Assembly (NCBI RefSeq): GCF_030247195.1
Contig: NC_080672.1
Span: 393,097,037 to 393,161,036 of the forward strand
Source: Topomyia yanbarensis
Lineage: Eukaryota; Arthropoda; Insecta; Diptera; Culicidae
Reading direction: 5' to 3'
DNA: 64,000 nucleotides
Below the pieces are notes generated by a model. It was not told the DNA's origin, searched no databases, and worked only from the letters and a program-made list of their open reading frames with translations. This document shows positions 33,720 through 45,918 of this stretch, in pieces. Numbering within the stretch: the stretch's first letter is position 1; each line of letters opens with the position of its first letter. The position numbers were made by a program, and so were the translations under genes.

Positions 33720-34903
33720 ATAGCTAAAGGGGTGTCCTCGGTTGTGAGACAGGTTTTCTTTTCTGCTCGAAAATCGTTTCAATTATTCAAATGTGAAGTT
33801 TGAAAACTGTGACAAATAGAAAATAACTTTCCACTTAAGATAGTATATTGATAAAGGTTGGAAGAAAAAAGTTGTGAGCAATTTTCTTAGGAATTGTTTT
33901 GTCCCGGCTGTAGGACACTTAGGAAAAACCACTAAAAATTCAAAAGTTTCAAGTAAAACTAATGCAAATTTAATACCCTGAGCTACTCAAAATATAAAAT
34001 GATATTGGATTCATTATTAAACATTTTAATCATCTGACACATCCCTGTCAAAATCATAATGGACATTCAGAAAGTTGTTTTTCATATTGGCACATTACAA
34101 ATGCACTGACCGTTTTCATGTGTTACAGGGGTTGGAATTGTTTTCAAAATACTCGTGTGGTCCCGGTCAAAAAAAATGCGGACGAACATGGTCAGGTGAA
34201 TTAAACAGTTTGACGTTTAACTCAACTCGCCTGTGCTAATTGCCCCTAGGAACAAATGCAATTTGCGAATGCGATTTAAAGGTAATTTCAACACTTAGAC
34301 AAATTTTCTGGCGGCTGAAAAGGACTTGGTTGTTTTTTGCGTTTTTCAATCATGGCGGTTAATGTTTGGCTTAAGCTTAAAATAGTTTTTTTAAACGAGT
34401 GGCGTGTTTTCGCTTGTATTTTGTTTGTCTAGTGCACTTCATTTAGCCAACGAATGTGGGAAATTGTGGAATCGTATGTAAATATAGTGGAACAAGATAT
34501 CTGACCTAAACTCTTAATAAAAGTCAGATTGTGGTAAGCTTTGGTGTGCAATGCCAATTTCACCATTGGTTCTTCCTATAGTTTGGTGGTGATTACCTAG
34601 TGTAGTGATAAGTTTATGTGAGTAGATAATGAATCCGAAAATAAGTAATATTTGTAATTTTCATATTATGCAATTAAGGACGATTAAATGGCGCGTTCCC
34701 TGGACGATTTGGGGGCGATTTAAGGGCGGGTAGAGCGGCTAAAAATGACGGGGGCAAATCGCCCTAATGTTGCATTTGAAATAGCCCCCTAATTGCCAGC
34801 AATTTGCTGGAAAATTGAAGGGCAATTAGCGCATCCGAGTTGGCAAATAGCCCCCTGTTAGCCAGCAACTTGCCCTTTTTGACTGGGTGCAAATGATGCA
34901 AAA
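33720..34903. other. Intron sequence, no gene
   Basis: AT-rich intron DNA apart from the tandem pair near 34.8 kb. Confidence 0.5.
34779..34873 (+). repeat. Imperfect tandem pair
   Basis: AATAGCCCCCTAATTGCCAG near 34780 and AATAGCCCCCTGTTAGCCAG near 34846 repeat with a period of about 66 bp, in a locally GC-richer patch. Confidence 0.5.
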
Positions 34904-35413
34904 ATTCATGCCCATGTTGTTTGTGGACAACAACGTTTTTAAACTTTTGATTGCGGCAAGATTTGCTCATAGAAACAAGTAAGGCTAATAAATGTGACAA
35001 TTGCCTTTTATTTGAATATTAAGAGTTACAAGGAATAGCTCTGGAGCTGAAGTTATTGCAATTAGTCTTATTGGATTCCGATGGAGTAGTGCTGCTAGGG
35101 GCAGTTTACGTTGACGACGGAAAACGAATTTTTCATGTATCTTCGCTATGTTGCAATATATTTGAAAATTGATAAAACTTATCAATTTAGACTGTCTTTG
35201 GCTACGTTTTATACGCAATTGGACTATTGTAAATATTCAAAGAGCATTGTATTAAGCATTGGAAGGTAAACATTGAGCATGTTCTAGCACTCCGAGGGAA
35301 GCACCTATCTTTATGAAAAAGGCTTATCGTGTTTCTTGACCCCACCGTTTTCAAAGTAAAATAGTTATGAAATCTTACATGCGCTAGAGAAAAATTGGGC
35401 ATGAAAGGGTTGA
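34904..35413 (-). mobile_element. TTAA MITE, copy 3, inverted and eroded
   Basis: Inverted copy of the same MITE. The TGGGCATGAA terminus is readable on the minus strand near 34905, but the flanking TTAA is lost there and mutated to TTGA at the other end, so it is older than the others. Confidence 0.8.
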
Positions 35414-36024
35414 TCGATAGATGAACTTCTTTATGATACGCAGCTAGCCAGTCTCCTCAAAATCAAATAATTTTTTTAGGGTCCCGGAAACCCATGGTGA
35501 AGTTATTTAAAAAGAATGAAACGTGTTTCACAGTTTAGAACCAAGGTTTGTATGGACATGTTTCTTCACAACCCTAAACCGTTCCCCTGTTTAGTTCGTT
35601 TGGAAAATTCGGTCAAAAAATGATCGAATTCCCAAATATTTTTTGTAAATTGTCCTCAACACGATCTTGATTTTCAAGACTTTTATTTATAATTACTAAG
35701 GTTTTAGGAAATTTTTCAAAACTTATATTTTTACTTTGACTTTAGACCTTGACCTCTAAGGCATTTTGATTTCCGAAAAATTCCTTGGGATGACAACCTT
35801 TTTCAATATTTTTACCGTTTTTGTATGCTTTGACACTAAATGTTATTAATTTTTGTCTTACGTTATACGGTTGGCTGAAAATTATCAACAATTTATTTTT
35901 CATAGTATCGAATGAAATATTATCAAATATATTTTTTTTAATTTTATTTTATTATCTAGTTATTTGATGAGCTGATGGTCATCAGATCATCTTTGAGAAT
36001 CGATTCGATTCGCCTATCGCAATT
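35414..36024. other. Intron sequence, no gene
   Basis: AT-rich; no repeats recognised. Confidence 0.5.
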
Positions 36025-36272
36025 GGTCGGTGTTAAGTCAAACCGGACTAAGTCGCAAAATCTCAAAACGTGAGATATTCATAGCACTGAATAAAGAATT
36101 TCCTCAGCTACATTAGACTTTTGCCAGAATTGTAATATGTTACAATTAGCATGAATTATGGTAAAAATTAAATTAGAATCATAATAGGAAGAATGCTGCG
36201 ATTAAAACTTCAAACTTGTTTTTCTCGAAATCAATGCGATGTCAATTAGTCCGGTCTGACTTAACACCGACC
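36025..36272. mobile_element. GGTCGGTG MITE, copy 1
   Basis: Begins GGTCGGTGTTAAGTC and ends GACTTAACACCGACC; about 248 bp with AAACCGGACTAAGT/ATTAGTCCGGTCTG extending the inverted repeat. Flanked by AATT on both sides. Confidence 0.82.
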
Positions 36273-37736
36273 AATTGAACACTTCCAAATTCGTAATTTT
36301 ATCTGTCACGAAAACATTGGTTTTCTTGCCACAGCAGCAGATCCCGTGCCAAACCATAATTCTTTGTAGTGAATACAAACTTGAACCTGTCAGAAAACTT
36401 GGCGCGAATAGGATACTTGTAGAATTTGAACTCTGGAATTTGTTTGATGTTGCGTATGTTGATCAAGACATATATTAAGTTTCATCAGCACCTGATCGTA
36501 CAGCACACGGGCTCGGACTTTGACCACTTTTTTTTTGGTTTGGGGTTTCGGATGGGTTGTTTATTACCACGGTAATAATTTTAGTTATTTATAGTTCGGA
36601 GACGGATTCGTCAACAGTACAGCGGTTAGTGTTCAGTATTTTCGCCAATAAATTATCAGAGATGTCGGTATAAGCTTAGATTTTTCGAATAACCTTGAGT
36701 TGATCGGAAAGTGGAGTTGACGTGAAACGGTTTCACTCCGACGCTTAAGTTGCACTTTTCGGGCAGCTATAAGGATTTTCTCCTACATTATGATCACTCG
36801 ATCCAAAGTTCTTTTAAAATTATCCAGTAGTTTCTTATCATGCTCGCTCGAGAATAGACGGAACAATTTAGTTGCTTGCGGGCATGGAAAAAAATCGTAT
36901 TTCGAACTATTCATTCCACTTTCGCAAGAAAGCTTTGTTCGCCCATGAAGCATTCTGTTTGCAAAGAAAATGAAGCACAGCAACCTGGCGCAGCGAACGC
37001 ACCCGAACCGACGCTGCAAAAAAAAAAACAAATGAAGAAGCAAGTCAATTCCCTTTTTGTTCTCTCCATTCCCAACATGGATTGCTCTTCTCAAATGGCT
37101 TGTGATTTGCATCGGGTTTTCATCAAACAATTCTATTTTCATGTGATTTTCCTACAACACAATAAAGACTTGGATAACCATTTATCGTGTATTGTATATG
37201 TGATAATCGTAGAGCTGGTGGTGTCCATAAGGTTGATATCACTATTATCTTGCTCCGGACAAACCCAGCGTTTTTGAGAAAGTTATAGAGGAGAGAAGTT
37301 CCATAACTTTTTCGTAAGATTGCTGTTCTCTGTCACTATTATTTCTATTTTTTTTTGTTTCTCGCGTTTATAATGTTCTCGTTTGAAAAGAGGCAGATTT
37401 TGTATTAATTTACTCCTGTTTAAACACCTATAAATTTACTATGAGCAAAAACTATCATTATGCATACATGTACAGCATCCTGAAAGAGCTGAATTTTTGC
37501 AACAAAACAGTAATGTATACGTTAGTCCATTTGGCATCCATACAGAAGTTATAAACTATTGAAATGCTTGTCTTTGATGCTCCTAAAGTCACGTGAATAG
37601 CTCAAAGATGCTTTAGCTTTACCGTACGCTTAAGGGATTACGTAACCGCAGAATTTTAGAACAACCGATTTTTTTTATTGGCCAAAAAAGTGCTTTAGGG
37701 TTGAATTGAGTTTTGATCGTTCTGAAATTCACGCAG
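36273..37736. other. Intron sequence, no gene
   Basis: Overlapping ORFs on opposite strands around 36783-37277 are mutual shadows without motifs. Confidence 0.5.
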
Positions 37737-38391
37737 TAGGAGAGACCGGGGCTGGTTGGCCGAGTGTCTTTTTTGAAAATGCTATTATGTGCAGTAGCGA
37801 CATCTATAGTGATTTTTGTGGGTTATTAGATCGCCGAGATGACGAAATTTCAGGTGTTTTTGTGTTGTCGGTTGTACAGGAGCACGTTTGTTCTTTTTCC
37901 GATGCTGGTGAGTAAATTTTTGTGTTTGTATAGTAATATGTGTAAAGCGATTTTCAAAAACGTGGAAAGTGTATTCAAAACTTAACAAAATGGTATAATG
38001 GTTTCCAGTGTAACCTTACCTATGTTTCTGTAAATCGTGATTGTTCTGGAAAATATGCAAAGGACTAAAAAGTGGAGTTTTTTGTACCTACATATTGCAG
38101 AGTGATCTTTTTTCACTAGTGAACATTTTCCACTGATGCATTTGATGCGTGTCACTTATTTTACCAAACTCGGCCAACCTAGCCCAGCCCTGGGGTTGGT
38201 TGGCCAATTTTTCACTCATCCTTTGATTGCTACTAACTATTTCCCTGATTATGTTTTATGATTAAAACATCACACATGTGGTCAAGGGTTGTATTTTCAT
38301 GACGGCTCAAACCGTTTATCAAAATGTCTAACCAGATTGAGTGCAGAAATTCTGAAAGCAAAACTCGGCCAATCAGCCCCGGTCTCTCCTA
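37737..38391. mobile_element. TA-flanked element, TIR TAGGAGAGACCGGGGCTG
   Basis: TAGGAGAGACCGGGGCTGGT at the left is inverted at the right (AGCCCCGGTCTCTCCTA), about 27 of 28 positions. An extra copy of the inner motif (CCCCTGGGGTTGGTTGGCCA-like) lies near 38185-38210. No coding region. Confidence 0.75.
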
Positions 38392-38641
38392 TTTCTGAGC
38401 GATATGCGCAAAAATTTTAAAAATTTCTCGTGAAATGACTGCATTATAGGCGCTTAAAACAGAACCTAACTAACTTTTTCTCAGACTTCCCATGAACATC
38501 GACAAGTTTGTGCTTGTGTACAAAATTTCGTGCACGCGTTCAACCTCAAACATGCTTTGTCTCGATGTACATGTTCGCCTCGAGCGTCGAACCCAAACGA
38601 ACGATTTTCAAACTCTAGTTCAAACATCTGTATGTGTACAC

Positions 38642-39500
38642 ACTTAGAACTTTCAACAGCTGAATGTTCGTTAATCAGTTCGGTAATTGAACTAGTTACA
38701 GACCGTTCGGTAATAAAGATTTTTTGTGATCTGTCAAAAACTACCGAATAGTTCGATAATTTTATTACAAATGTTACCGGACGTTTTCGGTACATTCAGT
38801 GTTTTGAATTCAACTTAATTATGAAAAATGGTTCGGATTTATTTATAAAAAAACAATGTATAACTTTTGTAACTTTATAGTAGCTTGAATGACATTTGAA
38901 TTGAAAAAAAATGGAAATTGTGTATTCGATAGCAGGCATATCACGGGAAAGAACCTGGAAAGATTTTTAACTGCGATGAATAAATATCTATGCGCTGCAA
39001 TGCATCGGAATGGCAGCGGTAGCGGATGTATAATGGATGGATTTCAACGGCTGCTATAGCTGGCGTTCCATTGCATTACGTTTGATCTAAAGAAAAGCTT
39101 ACCGGGAATTTTCTTAAGAGATCATTGTTTACTCACGGGCACAACCACAAAAGAATAAACAAAAAACTTTCTGGCAAACCATTGACAAAGTTACAAATGG
39201 CCGCGATTTCACAGTTAATTTTCATGAATAACCGAATTTACCGAAATTCAGTAATGTAGAGATAATTTTACCATACGTTCGGTATTTCTGTACTGGATAC
39301 GGGAATAATGCTATATTACCGAATGAATTGTATTTTCAATTACATATTTTGGTAAAACTGTTTGTATATAACAAACTGTTCGGTGAAATTTGGCGGATTT
39401 TCTGTCAAATAAATCATGTTTACCGAAAAACCGGTTATATTTTGATCTTTACCGAAATTTTCGTCAGAAGAATTACCGAACAGCGAAATCTAATTTGAGT
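38642..39500. mobile_element. TTACCGAA-rich element with 8-bp duplication
   Basis: Flanked by GTGTACAC on both sides (38634-38641, 39501-39508). Many TTACCGAA/TTCGGTAA motifs occur in inverted arrangement near both ends. The flanking 8-mer is itself palindromic, so the duplication call carries some risk. Confidence 0.55.
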
Positions 39501-39508
39501 GTGTACAC

Positions 39509-41079
39509 CGCGTACACTGGTGCACCGGGTGCGTACACAAGAACGGTTCACACAAGGAAAAAAGAATCAACGCTAGTGATGATGAAAGTGAGAAGGAGAA
39601 AACTGGTGCCACGAACCTTTGTGTATGAGAGGTGTACGCACACCGTGTACGTATATGGAGTTCGGTTGTGTAGGCGAACATGTGCACGTGTTTTGGTACG
39701 AAATAGCGTATTCGAGTTCGTACACTAAATGTGGATTTAATATGAGCACAGAACCAGAGCGAGCTGTTTTCATATTACCACTACCGGTCAGTGGGATTAA
39801 GAACATTATCACACACACATGTTTTTTAGGGAGAGGTATGCGAAGACGCCAACATTTCTTTGGGACCACAGTTAGTTTTCTACAATGGAATGACACCGAG
39901 CGGAGCCAATTGAACATCTCAAATGTCGGAGCCAATCAGGCATGATGTCACATAACATTTTCTTTTTTGTTGGATTCATGTGAAGAAGGTGTGGTGATTA
40001 TGAGGGTAATCAATATACTCTTCCTTCGTGTTGGCCATTGCGAAGAAATGAAATAAATTACATATTTGAAAAACATTTTGGCCAATGAAAGCACATCACC
40101 AAGCTTAACAATTCGCGAACCTACGACACCTTGTTACAAGTTCATTAAGAACGTCAAGAATTCTAGTATTTTGATCGGGAAAATAAACAATATATGTAGG
40201 ATTTATTACCTATTTAGCAAAATTAGTTGTGTGCTTTTATCAGAATTCTGGCAGCAAACCGGTAGTGCTCGGATTCAGCAAGAATGCTGCCAGGAATGTA
40301 CAATTTTGTTCGACACCTGCCAGAGTTTTGTTCGACTTTTGCAATTATTCTGTCCGGTAGAGATTGCGATGGTTTTGGTACGGATCCCTTCAGAATTATT
40401 CTGGCAATTTATTCCAGTCCGAAAGAAACCTAATGGAACGGCATCTACCGGAGGATTTCATGCCTGGGGAAATGTTGATTCGATCCGGAAGATTTTCGGG
40501 AATTCCAATATAAGTGGAAGTGGTTTGATTTTGAAAGTCGTCTTCTCGTATTTCCGAAAATGGAATTTATTTTATTTTTGATTTTTTAAATTCAAAATAG
40601 AATCTGTGTTTCTGTTTAAGTTTAGCGGAATGAGAACAGCTTTTAATTTGAACAGCGAAATAAATTTGATGATAGAATGCTTAAATTGTTTATTTTTTAC
40701 AGTTGGGTTGGGTTGGGTTGCGTCTTTTTCAAATTTTGCTCCATTCGAGCCGCCATGACATCATCAAATCACCACAAAATTTGCTTATGAGTTCAATATA
40801 TGGGAGCTGTCAAGTTGTCCCCGGGCTGATTAGTTCACACATAAAAATGTTGTTCATATAGAGTTTAAAAATATTTAATGTGGACTAGCTGGGAGTTACT
40901 TTGCACACTTCTTGAATTCGATCTAAAATAAAAATTAACCAGCTTAATTTACTTTTATTGAAATATCATTAATTTATACTGATATCGGAGACTTTTTCAA
41001 CAATAGTACATCACACCTATTTATCGCATTTTCTTAAATAAGGGATTAATTTTAATTGAACATTTACAACGTAACTTGT
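39509..41079. other. Intron sequence; 171-codon ORF of doubtful status
   Basis: GTACAC-rich sequence near 39500-39730, then a plus-strand ORF at 40066-40581 with repeated ATTCTGGCA-type phrases. No family recognised, and low-complexity repeat origin seems more likely than a gene. Confidence 0.35.
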
Positions 41080-41850
41080 CAAATAAAACTTGAGTGGGTT
41101 GAGACTGTATATTGTTTTTCGTAGAGAGAAAAAAGAAAAATGATGGAAAATGGCGGAATCAGTTAATCTCTAGTATGTCAGAATAGGTTTTTAAGAGCAT
41201 TTGAAGATTTTTTTTGTATTATTAATTGTAAAAGTAGCCATACGCTGGGATTGAAAATTTTGCAAAAAAAATATCAGTGAAATAAGGGGTTATTTATGAC
41301 GTACACTGCCGTTCTAAGCATAATTGTCCCATGTATATAGGGAATTCCATAGAACATGGGACAAATATGCTTTTAACGGCAGTACAATTGAGTGCTAAAT
41401 TGATGGCGTAATTAGTACACAAGGCCACGTTCTCAAGTTATGCACTTTTTATGTAAAGAGTACTGAAATAAAGGTTCGAAACCAGTTTTTTTCACGACCA
41501 AGATCACATTATTGCGCAACCGATAACTTTGGAGGTTGAATGTCTTCAAAGAAATTATACAATATAATTCAGAGCATCTCTTGAAAAAACAATTTTGTAA
41601 TTAATTGTCTTGGAATTAATTACGGAGAATAAACTCAAAACATTATTTAGAGGCTTGGTATCTTCGGTAAAGTTATTTTTTAAAGACACAAAAATCTTTA
41701 AATGCTCATCAAAACCGATCCTGACATACTAGAAATAAACGGAAAACGCCATTTTCCATCATTTTTTTTCTATATTTTGAAAATTTATATGTGGTCTCAG
41801 TACACTCAAGATTTTCTGTTTTGTCGTGCAGTCTCATTTTACGAGCCTCC
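41080..41850. mobile_element. Diverged relative of the 54-kb foldback
   Basis: AAATAAAACTTGAGTGGG, GAAAAATGATGGAAAATGGC and AAGAGCATTTGAAG, and later GCTCATCAAAACCGATCCTG with ACTAGAAATAAACGGAAAAC, match inner parts of both arms of the element at 54084-55858 in the same order. Ends are not clear. Confidence 0.6.
41301..41386. mobile_element. Small MITE nested in the repeat
   Basis: GTACACTGCCGTTCTAAGCA and CATGGGACAAATATGC...AACGGCAGTAC are inverted. About 86 bp, inserted in the diverged foldback relative. Confidence 0.7.
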
Positions 41851-41957
41851 AATCACTTTTATCCACCCTTGAAGTATTTTGTTTGTTTTGGTAAACAGTG
41901 TTAAGAAAAATGACAAAAGGCATATACAACATGGTAAAAAGTCATGGCTGTACCAAT

Positions 41958-42205
41958 GGTCGGTGTTAAGTCTGACCGGACTAAGTTGCAAAACACCAAA
42001 AACTGAGATATTGATAGAACTGGATAAAGAATTTCTACGGCTACGTTCGACTTTTGCCAGCTTTGAAATATAAAATAATAAACAAGATTTATGGCCAAAA
42101 TTAAATTTTAATTATAACGTAAAGGTTGCTGCGATGCAAACTTTAAACTCGTTTTTCTCGAAATCAATACTTTGTCACTTAATCCGGTCTGACTGAACAC
42201 CGACC
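41958..42205. mobile_element. GGTCGGTG MITE, copy 2
   Basis: Same family and length as the 36025-36272 copy: GGTCGGTGTTAAGTCTGACC at the start and GACTGAACACCGACC at the end. A foldback repeat begins 28 bp downstream. Confidence 0.82.
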
Positions 42206-42232
42206 AAATGTCAAAAGTGTAATAAAACTAAT

Positions 42233-42650
42233 GACACATTCTTTCGTGACGTTACAATGATTTGACGAATCTTCATTCGACAAATATGTTATAACTTTAT
42301 CAAATGAACGACTACATAAAAACTTATTACAGATTCGGAAAGTAGACAAAATTTCACAAAAAAATCAATCAACACTTACTGAATATACTGGAAGACGATT
42401 GTTTTATGACCGATACTGTAACGTGACGTTACAACGCGTCACAAATTAGAACTTTCAACGTATTTCAATAAAAGTCATATCATGAAATTCTAGTATATTC
42501 AGTTTATGTTGATTGAATCTTTCGTGAAATTTTGTCTACTTTCCGAAACTGTATTAAGTTTTTATATAGGCGTTCATTTGATAAAGTTAGAACATATTTG
42601 TCGAACGAAGATTCGTCAAATCGATGTAAACGTCACGAAAGAATGTGTCT
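42233..42650. repeat. Foldback with about 160-bp arms
   Basis: GACACATTCTTTCGTGACGT at the left pairs with ACGTCACGAAAGAATGTGTC at the right. Pairing continues through TTTGACGAATCTTC, CAAATATGTTATAACTTTAT and GAAAGTAGACAAAATTTCAC to TACTGAATATACT. The spacer is about 90-100 bp. Confidence 0.82.
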
Positions 42651-43023
42651 AATAAAAGCGCGTCTGTTAGTAAACGTTGAAAAACTAAAGTGAGCAAAGT
42701 GGCCCCTGCACGACGGTAATAGCCTAGCGAAGGCACACTTTATCGAGCCAAACGAACATGACGTCATTCAATGCAAATAAGAAGAACAAGTATAGCGATG
42801 GAAACAAACAAATTTCGTTGCTCACAGTTCAGTGTTCATGTCCTTATTTGTATTTCACAATGTTATTGAGAAAGATTTTCTATGTTTTCTACTTAAGTGT
42901 ATAAAACGCGTTTTACCTCTGCTAATTTGATTATTTTTCTCTATTTAATTTCTTCCTTTATTATTTCGACTAATATGTAGTCACATTTTCTTTTTCTACT
43001 TTTTAACGATATTCAATTTAGCT
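42651..43023. other. Intron sequence, no gene
   Basis: AT-rich spacer between the foldback and the RTE insertion. Confidence 0.5.
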
Positions 43024-43035
43024 AGTGATTATTGA

Positions 43036-44690
43036 TTGACATGTGCAGAGATACAAACGGGAATCTTCTCACGGATCAGTGTGAGGTGATCCAGAGGTGG
43101 CGGCAGCACTACGAAGAACACCTGAACGGCGATGCAGCAGACGACGAGGATGGCACGGTAACGCACCTGGGAGCACGCGCGGAAGAAATTACACTACCGG
43201 CTCCGGATCTCCAAGAAATCCAGGAGGAGATCAGCCGGCTCAAAAATAATAAAGCCGCTGGGGTTGACCAAATACCAAGCGAGCTACTAAAACACGGTGG
43301 CGAGCCACTGGCTAAAGCGCTGCACTGGGTGATTACCAAGATTTGGGAGGAGGAGATTTTACCGGAGGAGTGGATGGAAGGTGTCGTGTGTCCTATCTAC
43401 AAAAAGGGCGACAAGCTGGATTGCTGTAATTACCGAGCAATCACCCTGCTGAACGCCGCCTACAAGGAGAGTACTATGCCGTCGACTATCACCAATTGCA
43501 AGAGAGTTCGTGGGGCAGTACCAGGCGGGTTTCATGAGCGAACGATCTACCACGGACCAGGTGTTCGCTCTTCGTCAAGTACTGCAGAAAGGCCGCGAGT
43601 ACAATGTGCCCACACATCATTTGTTCATCGACTTCAAAGCCGCATACGACACTATCGATCGAGATCAGCTATGGCAGATTATGCACGAGTACGGATTCCC
43701 GGACAAACTGACGCGATTAGTGAAGGCGACGATGGATCGGGTGATGTGCGTAGTACGTGTCTCAGGGACGCTCTCGAGTCCCTTCGAATCACGCAGAGGG
43801 TTACGGCAAGGTGATGGTCTCTCGTGTCTGTTATTCAACATCGCGCTGGAAGGTGTAATAAGAAGAGCAGGGATCGACACGAGTGGTACGGTTTTCACAA
43901 AGTCCGTTCAGCTACTTGGCTTCGCCGATGACGTTGATATTATTGCACGAAACTTTGAGAAGATGGAGGAAGCCTACATCAGACTGAAAAGAGAAGCCAA
44001 GCGCGTCGGACTTGCCATCAACACGTCGAAGACAAAGTACATGATAGGAAGAGGTTCACGAGAAGAGAATGAGAACCGCCCGCTTCGAGTTTGCATCGGT
44101 GGCGACGAAATCGAGGTGGTTGAAGAGTTCGTGTACTTGGGCTCACTGGTGACCGCCGACAATGATACCAGCAGAGAGATTCGTAGACGCATCGTGGCAG
44201 GAAATCGTGCTTACTTTGGCCTCCGCAAGACACTTCGGTCGAACAGAATTCGCCGTCGTACGAAGTCTACAAGACGCTGATTAGACCGGTAGTTCTCTAC
44301 GGGCACGAGACCTGGACCATGCTCGTGGAGGATCAACGCGCACTTGGTGTCTTCGAACGGAAAGTGCTGCGTACCATCTACGGTGGAGTGCAGATGGAAG
44401 ACGGCACATGGAGACGGCGAATGAACCATGAGTTGCATCAGCTGTTGGGGGAGCCGCCCATCTGTCATACCGCGAAAATCGGACGACTACGGTGGGCCGG
44501 GCACGAAGCCAGAATGTCGGACAATAGCCGGGGAAAACGGTTCTCAATTGCAATCCGACCGGTACAAGAAGACGTGGTGCGCAGCGAGCACGATGGATCG
44601 ACCAGGTGGAGGACGATTTGCGGACCCTTCGCAGACTGCGTGGCTGGCGACGCGCGGCCATGGACCGAGTGGAATGGAGGAATCTTTTGA
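43036..44690 (+). pseudogene. RTE LINE reverse transcriptase, frameshifted
   Basis: First frame: LTDQCEVIQRWRQHYEEHLN, KNNKAAGVDQIPSELLKHGG and CPIYKKGDKLDCCNYRAITL. A shift near 43470 leads to YQAGFMSERSTTDQVF, FIDFKAAYDTIDRDQL, LRQGDGLSCLLFN and the catalytic LLGFADDVDIIA. A further shift near 44275 leads to RPVVLYGHETWTM, FERKVLRTIYGG and LRWAGHEARMSDN, then one more shift near 44560. The palm motif is intact but the frame is broken at least three times, so no active enzyme is made. LGSLVTADNDTSREIRRRI is typical of RTE/BovB-like proteins. Confidence 0.85.
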
Positions 44691-44738
44691 ATACGGCACA
44701 GGCCACTTCGGCCTTAATCTGTTAATAAATAAATAAAA
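43036..44738 (+). mobile_element. 5'-truncated RTE-type LINE
   Basis: Starts within the N-terminal part of the reverse transcriptase and ends in a short AATAAATAAATAAAA tail. Flanked by an exact 12-bp duplication AGTGATTATTGA (43024-43035 and 44739-44750), so the insertion is complete as truncated. The endonuclease is missing. It lies in the large SLO2 intron, opposite to the gene. Confidence 0.88.
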
Positions 44739-44750
44739 AGTGATTATTGA

Positions 44751-45183
44751 GTAGGAAAATTTAGTACTCAAGTGAGAGCAAGGATGTGAAATATACAGAT
44801 CGGAAAACTAGAAGTGGTAGGGTTACTATAAACAGGCTTAAAATCTTACGGACTAATCTTTTGTCTTTTGCTGGCAAAAGTCAAGCTAAGGCAGCATTTC
44901 TACGAATCGCTCAAGTCTGCCAGCATGTCTCATGGTCAAGATAGACTTGTCCCTCTTTATTTCATATTGCTTAGTATCGAAGGAATAGTTTCTGTTTTTA
45001 TTTATATATTGAGCCTCTTCAAAATTCATTTCTATAAAAAGATGATCTAATATTATCAAGTACGGTCGAGCTTGCATAAATTTGAGTGATGCCAATTTAG
45101 CATGCACGATTTTCTTGTTGCCAGTTTTGTAGTTTGTACATCCGCGAGTCTACGAGTATATGGGTATGTTGTCTGTGCCGGTA
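44751..45183. other. Intron sequence, no gene
   Basis: AT-rich spacer between the RTE LINE and the next MITE. Confidence 0.5.
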
Positions 45184-45918
45184 AGGGATTGTACACAAAT
45201 GACGTAGTTTTTTACGGAAATTTTTGACTTCTCCCTGCCCCTCGTAGCATTTTTTCACAAAATTCTTACCTCCCACTTATAAATAACGTAGCATTTCTTT
45301 ACCCCCTGCCTGTTGATAAAATTTGTGAAACATTTTGTAAGGACATGTATTTAAAGGAATAAGAAAAAAATTACATATGTTTTTCAATTCTTTTAAATCA
45401 TAAAATGTTTGACAAATTTTATTAACATTTTCATTCTCACAGCAAATTACTTACAAAATAAGCCCATTTCATGACAAATATAGTGTTGATAGTTTTATTT
45501 TGAGCTTCCGTCCGTGAAGAGACGTTCTCTCAGTTTGCAGTCCTGCAGCTGCCAGTGACTTTAAGAACGTATACGTTCCACTAAATTATTAAATTTTGTT
45601 TGGTTGAATCCGAAGAGAAAATTTAATTCAGCTACCAAACTAAGTCTACTAGTTAGCAACATTAGCTAACTAATGTAGCAAGTGTTAAATCCGCATACAA
45701 TATACGCATATTTTCATTTATTTTGAGAGCTAGCAATTCTGCGAATTGTAAAATTTAGCGTGAAAAGTAACTTGTGTGAATTTAGGTTTATTTCTTTTGG
45801 GAATGGAGGAACTGTTTTCTCTAATCAAAAGGGTTGATGCCCATCAAAAAAATTCTACGTCACACTTCGTCACCAAACTGGTCCCCCCAAAAATCTACGT
45901 CATTTATGCATGATCCCT
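45184..45918. mobile_element. MITE with AGGGAT...AATGACGTAG ends
   Basis: AGGGATTGTACACAAATGACGTAG at the left (positions 45184-45207) is inverted at the right as CTACGTCATTTATGCATGATCCCT, with four mismatches. Inner GTAGCATTTCTTTACCCCCT-type segments. No target duplication seen. Confidence 0.65.

Noticed and set aside
40066..40581. 171-codon plus-strand ORF as a gene
   Set aside because: No recognisable domain, repeated phrases, and it lies in a repeat-rich intron. Length alone is not enough.
41473..41490. GGTTCGAAACC as part of a tRNA gene
   Set aside because: No cloverleaf or A-box around it; it lies inside a diverged foldback repeat.
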